From assembly GCA_958299035.1 (NCBI GenBank), contig CATQJL010000326.1, forward strand, positions 3,114,232 to 3,178,231: DNA of 64,000 bases, in the 5' to 3' direction. Below the pieces are notes generated by a model. The model had not been told where the DNA came from and ran no database searches. It saw nothing but the letters and a program-made list of their open reading frames with translations. Source of the stretch: Cylicocyclus nassatus. Lineage: Eukaryota > Nematoda > Chromadorea > Rhabditida > Strongylidae. Both the position numbers and the translations under genes were made by a program. Positions 23,002 through 36,000 of the stretch are shown in pieces; position 1 is the stretch's first letter, and every line of letters starts with the position of its first letter.

Positions 23002-23240
23002 TAATATTTCCAAAAGTCAGAACAAAAATTTGAACAGATAGCAAACTCAGGGGAGGTAAAAACCGTGGGTTGAAGATTCTGACAATTTTCAAAGTGAAAA
23101 TTATAGGAATCCGAACAGAAACATTATGGCTGGCAAGAGGAAGAAATTCTGCATAGGACCCTTCTTAGAATGTTTGTTTATCTTTGTTCTGGATGATTTG
23201 AGGATAGTATAAAAAACAGCACGAACTTTCGGACCCACCT

Positions 23241-24098
23241 AATACATAAGGAGACGGCATAGACCACTAGATCTAACGGTCATTGAATTATAGTGCTTTT
23301 GCGGTGATGACAACTTTCACTCGAAAAAAAAGCGATTCATGTGTATGCCGTCAGCTTGCTTGTGACCTTAGCTCAGATGCCACAGAGAGCACATTTTCAT
23401 TCTTCACGCGCGAATGTTGTCGGCATTACAAGTACACTATACTAGCGTTCGAAGTACAAGGCTATATGTCTTGGACCAAAATATCAGAACTTTTTTCTAT
23501 ACATCGGAAGTTTCGGTTATAAAATTCAATCATTCTTGATGTGTATTTACAGAAAACATCACCCAGCAAATACGCAAATGGATGAGATTTTTTGGTGCTT
23601 TGTTGATGTTACACCCTACTAAATATGTATTGAAAACTATCATCCTGAGTCGGCAAAATATCTTTTTAAGGAGTGGGCGGGGGGAGGGGCAAACAAGAAT
23701 TTATCCTGAGTAAGGAAGCAACGCTACCTGGGAAATTTGAGAGAAACTTCCAAAATTTGTGGGAGGTTTATGTTACTCTGAAATTTTGGAAAAAAAGGTT
23801 GCGACAGCCATGCCCCAATTTTTTTACGAGGACAATTTTGAATTTCCAAAGCTTAAAAATATTTCGACTATTTGCAGTAGTTAGGTATATCCTTAGTACA
23901 TGTATGCTACATCGACTACCTGCAGCTATTGTTTTAGTCCTTCCAAATTCCCATATAGTCTCGCTGCTTTTGACCCATTAGCTACGCCACCATAGCTTTT
24001 CGTTTCCATGGATCCTTTTCCGCGGCAGTATAGAGACAATCATTGCAAGCGTCATGTTCTTCACTCTATACTGAGAAAAGTTTTCTTCTTCTTAAACA
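23241..24098. other. Spacer and upstream region of the coiled-coil gene
   Basis: The sequence contains a G-rich run (GGGCGGGGGGAGGGG) near 23676-23690 and short chance frames. The 5' flank of the coiled-coil gene (24060-24098) is pyrimidine-rich (TTTTCTTCTTCTT) just before the ATG, which could serve as a splice or trans-splice acceptor context. No promoter motif can be named. Confidence 0.45.
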
Positions 24099-27000
24099 TG
24101 GCGGCTCGAAGAGCTCGTAGTCAGAATCGTGATACGGCCAAGGATATCATTCTTGGACTTGCGTAAGTGAAGGTTTTGAGCTTTTCTATCATTACGTTCA
24201 ACAAATGAAGCGTGGTTTCCCGTAAAGAGGGAAAGCATCTATTTCGATTTTAGTTTTTTATGGATTTGATCTGTAAAGTTATGATTTGAGTAATCACTTT
24301 TCCTCTGTGAGTTGATGATAAGACTATATTTTCTAATTGTCGGAAAAGTGGATCTGATTCAGTTTTGTAGTATTCGAAGCTGGGTAAGGGTAGAGTTTTA
24401 AAAAAACATAACGACTCCTCGTTTACAAATCAAATCCCGAATACGGTTGGCTGCATTTGCATACACTTTTCGATTCTATGGTTTTCTGTCTAATGCGAAG
24501 CAAAGAACTTAAATGGTCACTGTGCCCTTCAAAATTCAGAGTCGTTGTGGATTTCTCTAGCATACACATATATGTTTCAGCCCTTCCGGACAGGGCCCCA
24601 GGCAACCAAAAGAAGGTGTGGCATATGCTCCAAAGGTATGTCATCTGATAGTACCATGAAGTACTTCATTCTAACAAGATGCTGTCAATAGATAGCCTTC
24701 AAGTGGGATAGCTGGCATTCATATCAACTTACTGCATATACTAGAATCTAATTTTTGGTCTTTGTGGTCTTGCTTCATAGTGACTTTCGCGGTCAAAAAT
24801 GTGAGCATTAATTCTAAAACACTATTATTTGAAATCACTATTGTCGTGGCTTGTCTTTGTATTAGTGGTTCAAGTCCACAATGGTCTTGGTATTCAACAG
24901 CTCAGTATTAGTTTTACCGATTGGATTAGTCAGTTGTGCGGTTTGATCAGAACAGCCGTATTTTCAACCCTGCCTCCTCTCGCTTTTATAACTCAAATAC
25001 TGGGCCGATAATGCATGTACATGTCAGTTTCTTCATCGCCCATCATAAATCGTATCCGTAATTGTCCTGCCACATTCCCTGTTATTTGACGTTCTAGAAT
25101 CGTGAAGCTTCCTGCAGCACAAGAATCCTTGTTTTTGTGCGTTTGAGAAAATAGATAACAAACTAAAAAACACTTTTTCATTCAAATGAGTATGTGAATG
25201 TTATCAAAACACAATTACGATCTGTTCGATAGAGAATGGTTACCGTAAAATTTCACGCTGTGATTTTTTACTTCATTTTCGGATCATCTCGACTGGGTAG
25301 CAAAGAAAATCAATTTTCTTTTTTTTAAGTGGCAAGCAGCACTATTTAATCCAAAAAGCAAATCATGCATTCAGAATTCCAGTTTGAATGAGTTAGAGTG
25401 AGCGGAATGTTCATTTATCAGCTCTGAACTAAACCTTGAGTAAATTTGCAGAAATGCCCATGTTATAATTTACTAATAAGCAAAAATCAAATCGTTGTGG
25501 AAACATCAATGTTAAGGGCCAACCTATATACTACTATGATAAGAGATCTCGCAGCGCTAATAATTCAGCAAAGGTATGATTTATCTTGTGCACGTTTTGC
25601 TGTGATTTATCCAGTATGTCAATCCCAACTTGCCTGCATCCCTGCGCACAAACTTCAAATATTTTCCCTTCACTAAACATTTTCGAGGAAAATATGTAAA
25701 TCTGTTAGACAGAGGAACCAAAAGTGGAACGTGTCGAACGGGTGATTGTCGACCGACGCCCGGACAGTTCGGCGATACGACAGCTACAGAATCAGCTGGA
25801 AGAGGTGAAGCGTCAGAATAGAACTTTGCTGGAGAATGAGCAGGTTGGTGACGTGTGATTAGCCTGGAATGCATTCTCAGTCCAACTCTATCCTGGCTTA
25901 TCCCTGAATTTCATATTTTTGAACTTTACTTAATTGTTAAAAGAATTTAGGCAGCTAGGAAGCGACTAGAAGCGAATCAAGATGCGCTACAAAGGAGGAT
26001 GTTTGATGCAGACAACGGAATGAGGTGAGTCAGTAGTGTTGCCAAGTTCAGAAACTGGATGACATTACTATTATGTTGGATAATGGATAAGTTCGGTCGC
26101 TTTTGCGGCTCTTACTAATGCTGCAGACAATTTTTTTTGTCCTGAGTATGGTATCTCTGGAAAGAGCACTTTAATGAGAATTGAAGTTTAATTTTTGTTT
26201 GAATAGAATCTTCCGAGGAAGAAAAATCTGCAAAGAAATGAGAAACTTCAATTTTCTCATGATGCGCAAATGTGAAGAAATTTGATTTTTTGATCAAAGA
26301 TTTTCAAAATGGCAAATCACAGTTTTCATTGTTATTCACTGAATAGGGAAAATTCCTTTGTATAGATACTACTGCTGTTCTCTATATCTATACGGCATGA
26401 ACACGAAGCTTAAGAAGTCAAAAAATTGTGCTTTTGGAAATTTAGCCATGTTGAGGCATGACTGTCTTTATTGATGATAGCAACTGAAAATCTTATATGT
26501 GATAGAGGAAGCTTCAGACTACTTGGACTGTACAGAACTTGGCTGCGGGTGTAGATTCTACAGTACTTTCTGCCCTGCTTTCAGACAAGATCCACAAGAT
26601 TACGTCAAATAACATAGGATCATTTGTTCCCGACTAAGTTTTGCATGTAACAAAGTGAGCTTTTCTAGAGGAAAGCGTTTTTTTCTAGGATAAAAATACA
26701 GGGTGTCCCAAAAGCAAGTACACACTTTTCAATCGTCAATATCTCTCTTCCCAATGGGTCTTTTCTTGCCATTTAAGTACCATTCTGTAAAGGAGGCTTC
26801 AACTTTCCACAGTATCGAGCGAATCACCGAGCGCTTTTCATTACTGTAGGATTACGGTAAGAACTTCCAGCATGTGAAACCATTGTGAAATATGCCATCT
26901 AACAAAATTTTTTTCAAAAAATCTGAAAAATAGTCTACTAGAATTCTCGCGCACGCTGATTCCACTACACAACTTTTTATGAGTGTTTTCAGCTTTTTTG

Positions 27001-30000
27001 ACGATGTAATCACGTTTCTGACAAATACTGGGAATGCGGTTATTACGGTTACTTGGGATAACTTCGGAAAAAAGCATCACAGCTAAGTGGAACTTTCATA
27101 TTCGGAATCAGCGGCTTCCATTACCATAGTATGAGAGTTTTTGGCTTGTTTGGTTCTGTCCAAAGCAGAATATGGCTTCCATTGGCCTAAAATCCTTGTC
27201 AAAGTTCCTACAATAATCCTACAGTAACGAAGAGCGACAAATCGATTCGCTCGATAGTGCAAATCTATGTTGGAGCCTCCTCTACAGAATGGTAAAGTGG
27301 CGGAAAAAGACACAGTGGGAAGAGAGGTATTAATTATTAAAAAGTGTGTACTTACTTTTGGGACACCCTGTATATACGTTTGACCCATAAAGTCAGAGTT
27401 GTGGTTTCTGCTAAATCACTTTGCCTGCGCTATTTGGCACTGGTCACGAGCATTGTATTTATCTCGTATAAAATCACCATCTTCTGGGATTACGGTGGGT
27501 TTACGATAGGTGGGTCAAACCAGCAGGCTGAGGAACCGCTTGAGCAGAAGTTTAAGTAAACTGGAAATTTTGTTTTACCGTTCCTATCCACTGGAAATTT
27601 TGTTTTACCGTTCCTATCCACCCTAGTCATATGATCTTTCATCTTTTTAGAGCGCGAGACTACGACGAACTACGTCGTCAGATTTCGTCGGTGGATGGCA
27701 AGGTGGCCAGTAGTTTTCGCGGATTTTTTTGATCATCACATTTCCAGATGATGTCCTTGAACAACGACATCAACGGGTTGAGGAGTGCTATGGACCGACA
27801 GATGAGCGATCTTCTACATATAAACAATGAAATGAAAAGCAGACCCGTGGTAGATCCTTCTGTAAGTAATTTGTATAGATCGCAATCCCGATGCAATTAC
27901 GTATTTTCAAAGGGATTACATAACCATTGTTTTGATGTGAACTAAGAAGTTCATAGAGCCCGTGTGTCAAGCAATTTACGGTAGTCATACCTGTTTGTGT
28001 AAACTGGTTGGCAGAACTCAACTGAGTCACTGTGCAAGCAGCAACTCATCAGTCCGATACCGTATTCAAAGACGGTCATTGGTGCGCTTGAAATGAGTAC
28101 GGTAACTATTGCAACACAATATTTGAGTTTCTCAACCTGATATGAACTTTATGAGATGTCGCTTGATCAGTGGCTTAGTTAAAACCTCCCAATCAGTCCC
28201 AGGCAAGAGAATTTAAGTATCCGAATTTGTCTGGACACCGCGTACAAGTTCATTTGACTAACAGTTCAGAAAATTGCGAGTTCTGCCCAACAAATGGACG
28301 GAAAAGTACGAGATCTACACTCTCAAGTGATGTTGTTGAAGCAAACTCTGGATACCGAAAGGCATGAACGTGTCAAGGAAGGAAATGCCTTGAACAGCAC
28401 GTAGGCATCGATTTTTCTTGTATCGATTTTTCTTAGTCCACCTCATTCATTTCTCGTGAGCGGTCGTATTCGTTTCATACTCTGCTTGTTTTAATCTTTG
28501 TTCCTTTTGTAGATTCAGTTAAACACAGAAGTTCTTTATTGCAGTCTTCAAAGATTACAAGACTATATAAAGCAGCAAGATGCCTCAAGAGCTGAGGTTC
28601 TAAACAACATAACTCGCAAGGGTGATCTGGATAAGGTAAGCCTATTTCGGGGTAGTATACGCCCAAATGAAATTGCTACTCTCTAGGAGAAGCTAACAGA
28701 AGAGGCAAGACGTCTGAATGAGAAAATTGGCCTCATCACTGCAGAAGTGACGAGAAATACTTCAGAAAGTCAGAGAAAGTTACGTGATGATCTCTTCCAA
28801 AAGTGTGCGGCGTTAGAAGCGGTAGGTTTTTCTCACGTTTTTTTTGTCAAAATTACGGTGAATTGGCTAAAAGAGAATAGCTGAGGCTGTGTACAGATTC
28901 GCTCGGTACGCGTCGTGCTAGCACCGTGCCAGCGCCGTGTGAGCGTCCCGTATTGATCGGACACGGCGCTAGCACGGACAACTTTGAACGCAGCGTGAAG
29001 TACTTCAGACAATGACAACAACAGTTATGAATTTAAATTTGAGGTGGAATTGTTGCTTGATTTAAATCCTATCCGCACCGCTTCTAATTCGGATCGCGAT
29101 CCGTTCGGGATAGGCCGTAAGAGACCGCGTTAATTCTTTTGCGTCCGCTTTTCGTGCGGGAGGCGCTTGCCTGAATTATCTGCTATCGAACAAATAGTGC
29201 AGAGCTCAATTTCACGGTTTATACCATACGGACTGTTACAACAAAAACAGTCACCGAAACCCTCAGTGATACACACTCGCCTGCAATTAAAATTTTGGCT
29301 GTAGCACGAAATTCAAGGAAATGTCTTTTGAACTGTTTTGTCGAAGTTATTGACTATTAAGCACATCTGGGTTGCTTCTTGCCTAGACTTTGTGGCCTGC
29401 CACTTACCCCTTGGCGCGCACCAACTGCATGCCATTTGTGGTTAGATCAGGTTTTGAGTATAGGTACAGACTGCTCCCGATACTGCCATATAAAAGTGCT
29501 TCGTTCCCTATTAAAGTTGTATTGTATTCTGTGGCACGGTGTTGACTTTATTCATAAAGGTTTGGACTGGATTCACCTGAAAATACCCTTTAAATACTTG
29601 AAATCTAAGTAAGCTAGAGTTGTTGATGATTTTGGTTGCAAAATGTTTTCACATTTTGAACTGAAGCGGCTGTTTTCTCATTCTCTACGCCATTCCACTC
29701 TTCTATGCATGAGGTTTCCATTTTGTGAAGAAAGTTTTTCGTCTTTACATTTGAAATACTCAATGGAACGAGTTCGTCAATTGATTTGGCTTTTCAAGTT
29801 TTATGCGCGTTGGTCGCGTTTGAATGAATGGTTCAACCTTTTGGAATAATAGAAACGCCATCATTCTCAAGTAAAGTAAAATGCAGAGAGTTTGACAAAA
29901 CAGAGGAAGGGCATTGAACAATTATTCACTGTAATGCACAGTTCAAGGATGGGCATGACTTTACTGGACTCTGATGCCAGTGGCATCCCAGGATTTCCGT

Positions 30001-33000
30001 CGTGGGGGGGGGAGGGGAATTTTTCTTCCTGATGAAGGGGGGGGGGATTTTTCTTCCTGATGAAGGTGCATGGCGTCAGTCACGAATTTCGATTTTTGTG
30101 GTGCTTCCCCAATTTTTTGCGGGCTCATAACCCCCCCCCCCCCTCCCAAAAAAACTTTGTTTACAAGGCTAATTTGGATTTTTGGAAATTTTAGGAATTA
30201 TTTCAATTATTTTGCAAGAATAAGCAAGTTACTTGCACATTTTTTTAACCCATGTAAGCAAATTCAAGAATATATCGCGACCAAGGGGGTCTAGGCCGCC
30301 CCGCACGGTCCGCCACTGCCGGATGCCGCAAATCATGCTTGTGGTGACAGCGCAGCGTTTTCAATACTATATATGAGTTTCTGCGTCCAATATTGCCCGT
30401 GTCAGCGTCGTGGTAGCGCCATGCCAGCACTCAAGTGGGCGCAACTTGTATTGATCGATGGATGGTTATAACGCGGCGCTAGCTGGGCGCTGGCGTATCG
30501 GAGGGGGGGGGGGGGTAAATGAGTTGAAAGTTTTTCAACTTTTGTTGCCTCCATTATGCTTCATTATCACACAGGCACTCAAAGCCCAAAATGAGAAAAG
30601 CAGCGACAATCAACGCGATCTCAGGCGAGCACTAGAAGAACGCCTTCGCTCCCAGGAAGAGCATACGGAGACACTCAATAAGCAATTACTGGTTTGTATT
30701 CTTGATACACTGAAGCTAATCACAAGCAGCTGATGACGATAACTATATTTGAGACCGACCGTGCGAAGCAGAAAGAGCGTTTCCAAAAAGTTAATGAGGC
30801 ACTCGCGGCTCTCGAGCATCATTTAGAACTTGGGAATAACAAAATGGATACGATCATCAATTCTGAAATACAGACAAGGTGACTTTTTTGTTTTTATTGC
30901 GAATATGTGGGACTGCAAGTTCAGTATGCAATTAGTGTGCTGGTCTTCTCTCGAGCAATTTCGATAAACCCAGCCTCTTTCTTGTTCGTTTCTATTTTAT
31001 TATCATGTCATTCTTCTACTTCGCTGCATCATCGGTGTTTCGAAGCCTGCTCTTTTGTAGCCTGCATCTAATTTCATTTAGGAAAGTGCATGAGAAAGGT
31101 CTTCTCACGAAAATAACAGAAGTGGAAGACAAACTCAATTCTTACCTTGGAAACTTGACGAAATCAATCGATGAAGTAAAGGCAGGAAAAGAAAGCGTTA
31201 AGATCCCTTCACTTGATGTGGATGCTGTAAGTTTTGTTGGATTTCATGATGCTTAGGCGGAGTGCTCTCATGTTTAGGGTGTGACCTGAGCTTTTTAGAA
31301 GAGAAAAGGTTTTGAGAAAGTTACGGAATGAAAAGTGAATTTTTCACGAAAAGGATTTTCCTCGTATCGATGGCCTTAGTTTTGCATGTTTCATAAACCT
31401 GCGCAGGTGCTTCCATTTGCTTATAGGATAAACAAATTATTCTTTGAAAAGGTTTTGATTAAAAATGAACTAATAAAATAATTTTCGGTTGATGTCGCAG
31501 CAGCAACGCTCATTCTTGATTATAAGATTGCCCAAAAATTCGACGAGCATTGGAAAGAATATTGAAGAGTGTTGATAATGCCATTCCCCTCGTCCAAATT
31601 TTTTTTTCCGTTGCGCCCTCATTATTTCAGAAAGGCAAAGACCAATTTTATTAGACAGGGGAGTTCTGCGTCTGGCGAAGTTATGATAGCAATTTTGCAG
31701 AAAATTCGATTCTCTCCTATGTCAGTTAGCAAATGCACACTTTGTTCTATCGTCCAGTCGTCATGTTTCACATTAATGGGTTAGCATGAAAACCATGGGA
31801 TTTTTCCCTCAAAATAATCAACACCGTTCCATCTAGCCATGCTACAATCCTGTTTCAAAACATCGCTGCGAAATTTGTATCGTATATCGTACATAGGCTA
31901 TCTAACATGGCGCGACAAATATGGCATCAGATTTTCTTCTGTCTGGGCAATGTATATAACTTCGGGAGAGCAGCACCTACCATAATACGGAACGCGTTAC
32001 TTGAGCAATTCTGAAATTTTCGTCGAGAAAGGGCGTATGGAGAGAGACGGAAAAGGCTGCAATTTGAGACACAGTAATTTGGACACACATACAATGATAG
32101 AATTATGCTTTATTCTAAGTATCGGCTCAGCTACCGTAACTGCGACTGAGTCCTGTTTGGAAATACCAAAGTGAAAATTATTTCTGCCATGCATCTATCC
32201 AATAAGCAGCGGTAATTCAATTTTCATTAACAGGCCGAAGCTTAACTTCAGAATCGATTGCTTTTCTTTGCTAGTAATTCATTGTCATCCACGCCTGACT
32301 TCACCACATTTGCTCTTATAAACGACTCATTCACGCGAGAGTACGTTGTTGCAATTGCAACAGGCACCTAGCGGACCCTTCATCCTTGCGCGGTGATCTA
32401 TAATTCAGCAAAAGAAATTGAAGAGCTTTCACCTCAGAGCTACCAATTAAAATAAGCATCTTTCTCCACGGCATTTGACTTTTCTCAAGCTTGTCTTCTG
32501 TTAAAAGCTGATTAACACTTCAGTTACGTCGCGAAATGGAGGCAATTGCTGCGGACAAGAATAAGCTCAGCATGGAGGGACTATTGAAGCTTGAGGAAAA
32601 AATGACACGAGTTCAGACTGGTGAGTTTTTCTTGCTCATAACTAAGGACACTTCCAGTGTACAGTCTATCTCGAATACATTATGCCATTCACTTAGCCAT
32701 ATGGATTTGGCAATATATTCGTAACCATAGCAAATCTTTTTTTCATTATTCCATAAAAAAGATGTTTCCATATCCAAGCTCATATTGGCTAAAAATCACT
32801 AAAACTGAAATAAATATCTCAAGCCAGGCGTATCGTAGGTGGTGCGCTGCTGCGTTTGAAGTCAATCTACTCTTCGAGGCTCATTGCCATCTTATTTTTG
32901 TACGGTTATCGGGACCTGGGCTCGGCACGAGGTGGCTAGATGAAAATGCAAAAAACGAAGTCCTCCTTGACTTTTGGGAATTTTTACAAGGTCCCCTTCG

Positions 33001-36000
33001 ACCCTCAACCATATTTCCTCTAAAAACCTAAAAAATCTCCAAAAAACGAAACTTTGACTAAAAAACGTCGCCAATTTTGCTTGTGTCTCCAGCCACAAAA
33101 ACGAAACCCCCTTTGCTTTTTGTCCCAAAAACGATACCCAGCTTGCTTGTAAGCCACCTGTGCCGAGCCCTGATCGGGACACATCCCAATACCAGGAGTA
33201 TTCAAGAATAATCGAGCAAATGTATATGAAGGCTTAAATAGCTGATAGACTCACTTCAAAAATAAGATTTTCTCTACAAGATTGGAAACGCTGAGTTAAT
33301 TGACGCTGTTCAGTTGATTAGAAGCGGTAGGAAGTGGCCGGCAAAAAGGGAGCTTGCGAAACGATGCTACAGAAATGTCTGCTCGCGGACTTGGTTATAT
33401 GTTAAGCTTTTTTCCACTTAGCGATAAATACATAGACTAATATCCAGCACAGTTTCTTCCTCTTTCTTTTACCTTAGATTCTGTCGAGTCATCACTACAG
33501 CGTTCAATCTAGCCTATTCCTTAAGATCTTCCTTCTGATTCTGGGGGAGTTTGGTAGGGGCCAAGAAAATAAATTCTTCTCAGTGCGATGGTCTCCTTTT
33601 TGAGCTTCTAGCTGATTCTCACTCCAAAAGATTTGGTGTAGTTAAAGTGCATATCTGGGCTTTTCAACTCTTAAGGAAGATCTGCTTGCAAACAATCAGA
33701 GAAAATTGAATTTATTCTACCAGTAGCAAAAATTATAGTACAAATGATACGATTCAAATGCCAATCGTCATTCTATGTGATGTAGAGATGGAAGATGACA
33801 TCACCACTTTACGGCCATTTTTTATATTTTTCGACACATCCATCAATGTTTCATCTATGAATGCTCATATAATGCATTCAGTACTGCGCCAAACTTGTTT
33901 ATATAGTTCAAAACAAAACATTGTTTATCATGATGAAGAAAAAAGCAAAGAGTATCATAAGAATCAAGCGGTGGCGGTCCAAGAAAATTTTTTCGGAAGG
34001 AGGTGGGTATAAAAACATCTTTTGGGAACGGGCGCCAGCACGCCTTTCGAAAAAAAAATCTGGGCTACTTCCCAGAATTTTCGCGAGCCTATACTCAATG
34101 GTCTCAAAAAAACCTTGTTAGAAAACGGGGCGTGGCTGCTGCCCTGTGAGAAAACATAGGGTTCGGATCTTTACCCTAAATATCCCTACGGGTACCCTAT
34201 CAGCTGAATATGTAGTGCATGTAGTGAGCACATAGGAATCAGTGGCAGACACAGGGGGGGGGGGGGGGAGGGAGGATTACGGTAGAGACTTTGGAAAGAG
34301 TTTTGAGTCAAGAAAAGTTATATTACCTTGACCGAAAAAAGAAAATCTTGACTGAATCAGTATTGCTGATTCCATGTACAATTTTTCGCTTTAGCGTAAC
34401 TTCTACTTCAAATGTTACATCAAATATACAGTGTCAGTCATTTCCTAATGATCCTTAAAAATCTTTCTATACCACCTGAATTGCTCTACAAACATGTACA
34501 GAATTATCTACTAATATCAGCATGTCTAGAAAGCCCACCACAAGAAATCATTTATTAAGAATTTCCTGAAAGCAGCTGATCTGCAATGATGACACCGTGA
34601 TGGAAGCTCTACCGTACTCTTATATTTATGAATAGGGATAGCTGGTCCATTTTCAAGTCGAAGTTGAGATCAGCCCTATAATGTGGTACCCAGGTGCAAA
34701 AAAGCTGCTCGGACAAGTGGCAAAAAGCTTGAGCGATCGAACGTTCGATACATTTCCTTGGCTCTGTATATTCTATTAACGAACAAAAAACCCTAGAAAA
34801 TTCTCTTGCACCTTTTCCTCTCTTCTGCTGAAATTCTTGATGTGGAGGCAAAATACTTAATGGTTTTCTGCCCAAACATCAATAGAAGAAATGTCTGCTT
34901 TTTTCGTATGAAAACAATTCGGACTCGGAATGTGCTAACCATAAGCGAAGATATTGTTGGATGGTACAATTTCTGTTCACAGTGCTCTATATTATGAAAG
35001 TAAAAAGATGGGGAAAAGGAAGTCATCTCCAGTTCCTGAATTTCGAAGGCTAGCATAAGGCCCTGTTCAAATTCAGCTCTTTCACCTTCGACAGTGAATC
35101 CGTCATATTTTTAGCGCGGAGAGGGGTAAATGCTCTACTCCTGAGAAAGCACAGAAAAATTTTTTTACTGTCTTATTAGGAAAGCATATACGGACAAAAT
35201 GAAGTCATTGTAGGTCTCTCACACGACCGTCGCGAAATATCTCAGCAGATAGCTAGACTTGAAGACAGCGACGATGTGAACAAGTTGCAGGAACAACTGA
35301 ATAGATTAGGAAGCGTTCACGGGGACATGGAAAAAGCTCAGGAAAAAATCAGAGATAAGGTGGAAAAACAAATACCGAAAGACGTGAGTTTTTGTCCTAG
35401 TACACTGCGAGTCAGCACATTTTCTCGACTGTTCAGTTAAACGAGCTTTCCGCGAAAGCTGACAATATTCGACATCAGTTAAATGCTCGTCTCGATAAGG
35501 AGGAGGAGGAAAGGTGATTGAGAAGACTCGTTAAGTGTTCGTTTTGCTAACTTGATCCTTATAGATTTCTCGCAATCAAGGAGCTCCAAGAAGCTTTCCA
35601 AAAGCTTCAAAGCAAAAGTTCAAGTTTTCCTAGCAATGATCCACTGGGGCCTGGAAGTTCGGTAAGTAGCATTTTTCCTCAAACTGCAATTTCTTCTCCT
35701 ATATTCGGCAACTTCAGGCTCAGATCAAACGTGATCTCGATGAATGCAAAGTAGCTATCAAAAAACTAGCCGAGTCCGTAACCACCGTCAAGAATGTGCT
35801 TGACAAGAAGATTAGCGATGAAAGCAAGAAGGTGGGTAACTGTGTTCATAAATCCTCAAAATTTAATTGTATTTGTCGTCAACATAGTTTTTAGAGAATT
35901 ATCTACCGGGAATACTTTCACGTTTTTCGCTGATAAGATTCGCTACGCTGGCTCATTGTACCATGAAGCTCAAATAACCATCTTTTGGGCCATGAACATA

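Larger units (their letters stand above)
21512..23240. mobile_element. Outer fold-back element with ~150-bp inverted ends
   Basis: The left end, AGGTGGGTCCGAAAGTTCGT, is repeated in inverse at 23221-23240. Similarity between the arms continues inward for roughly 140-150 bases (left about 21512-21660, right about 23090-23240), through shared blocks such as TGCCAGC and TTTCTTC. No transposase is visible. The centre holds the GGGTT-type repeat array and a second palindromic element. No target duplication is evident: the left flank is TTATGA and the right flank AATACA. Confidence 0.88.

Noticed and set aside
26841..27388. Two minus-strand frames of 79 and 101 codons
   Set aside because: Inside the fold-back MITE; one frame even reads through its terminal repeat.
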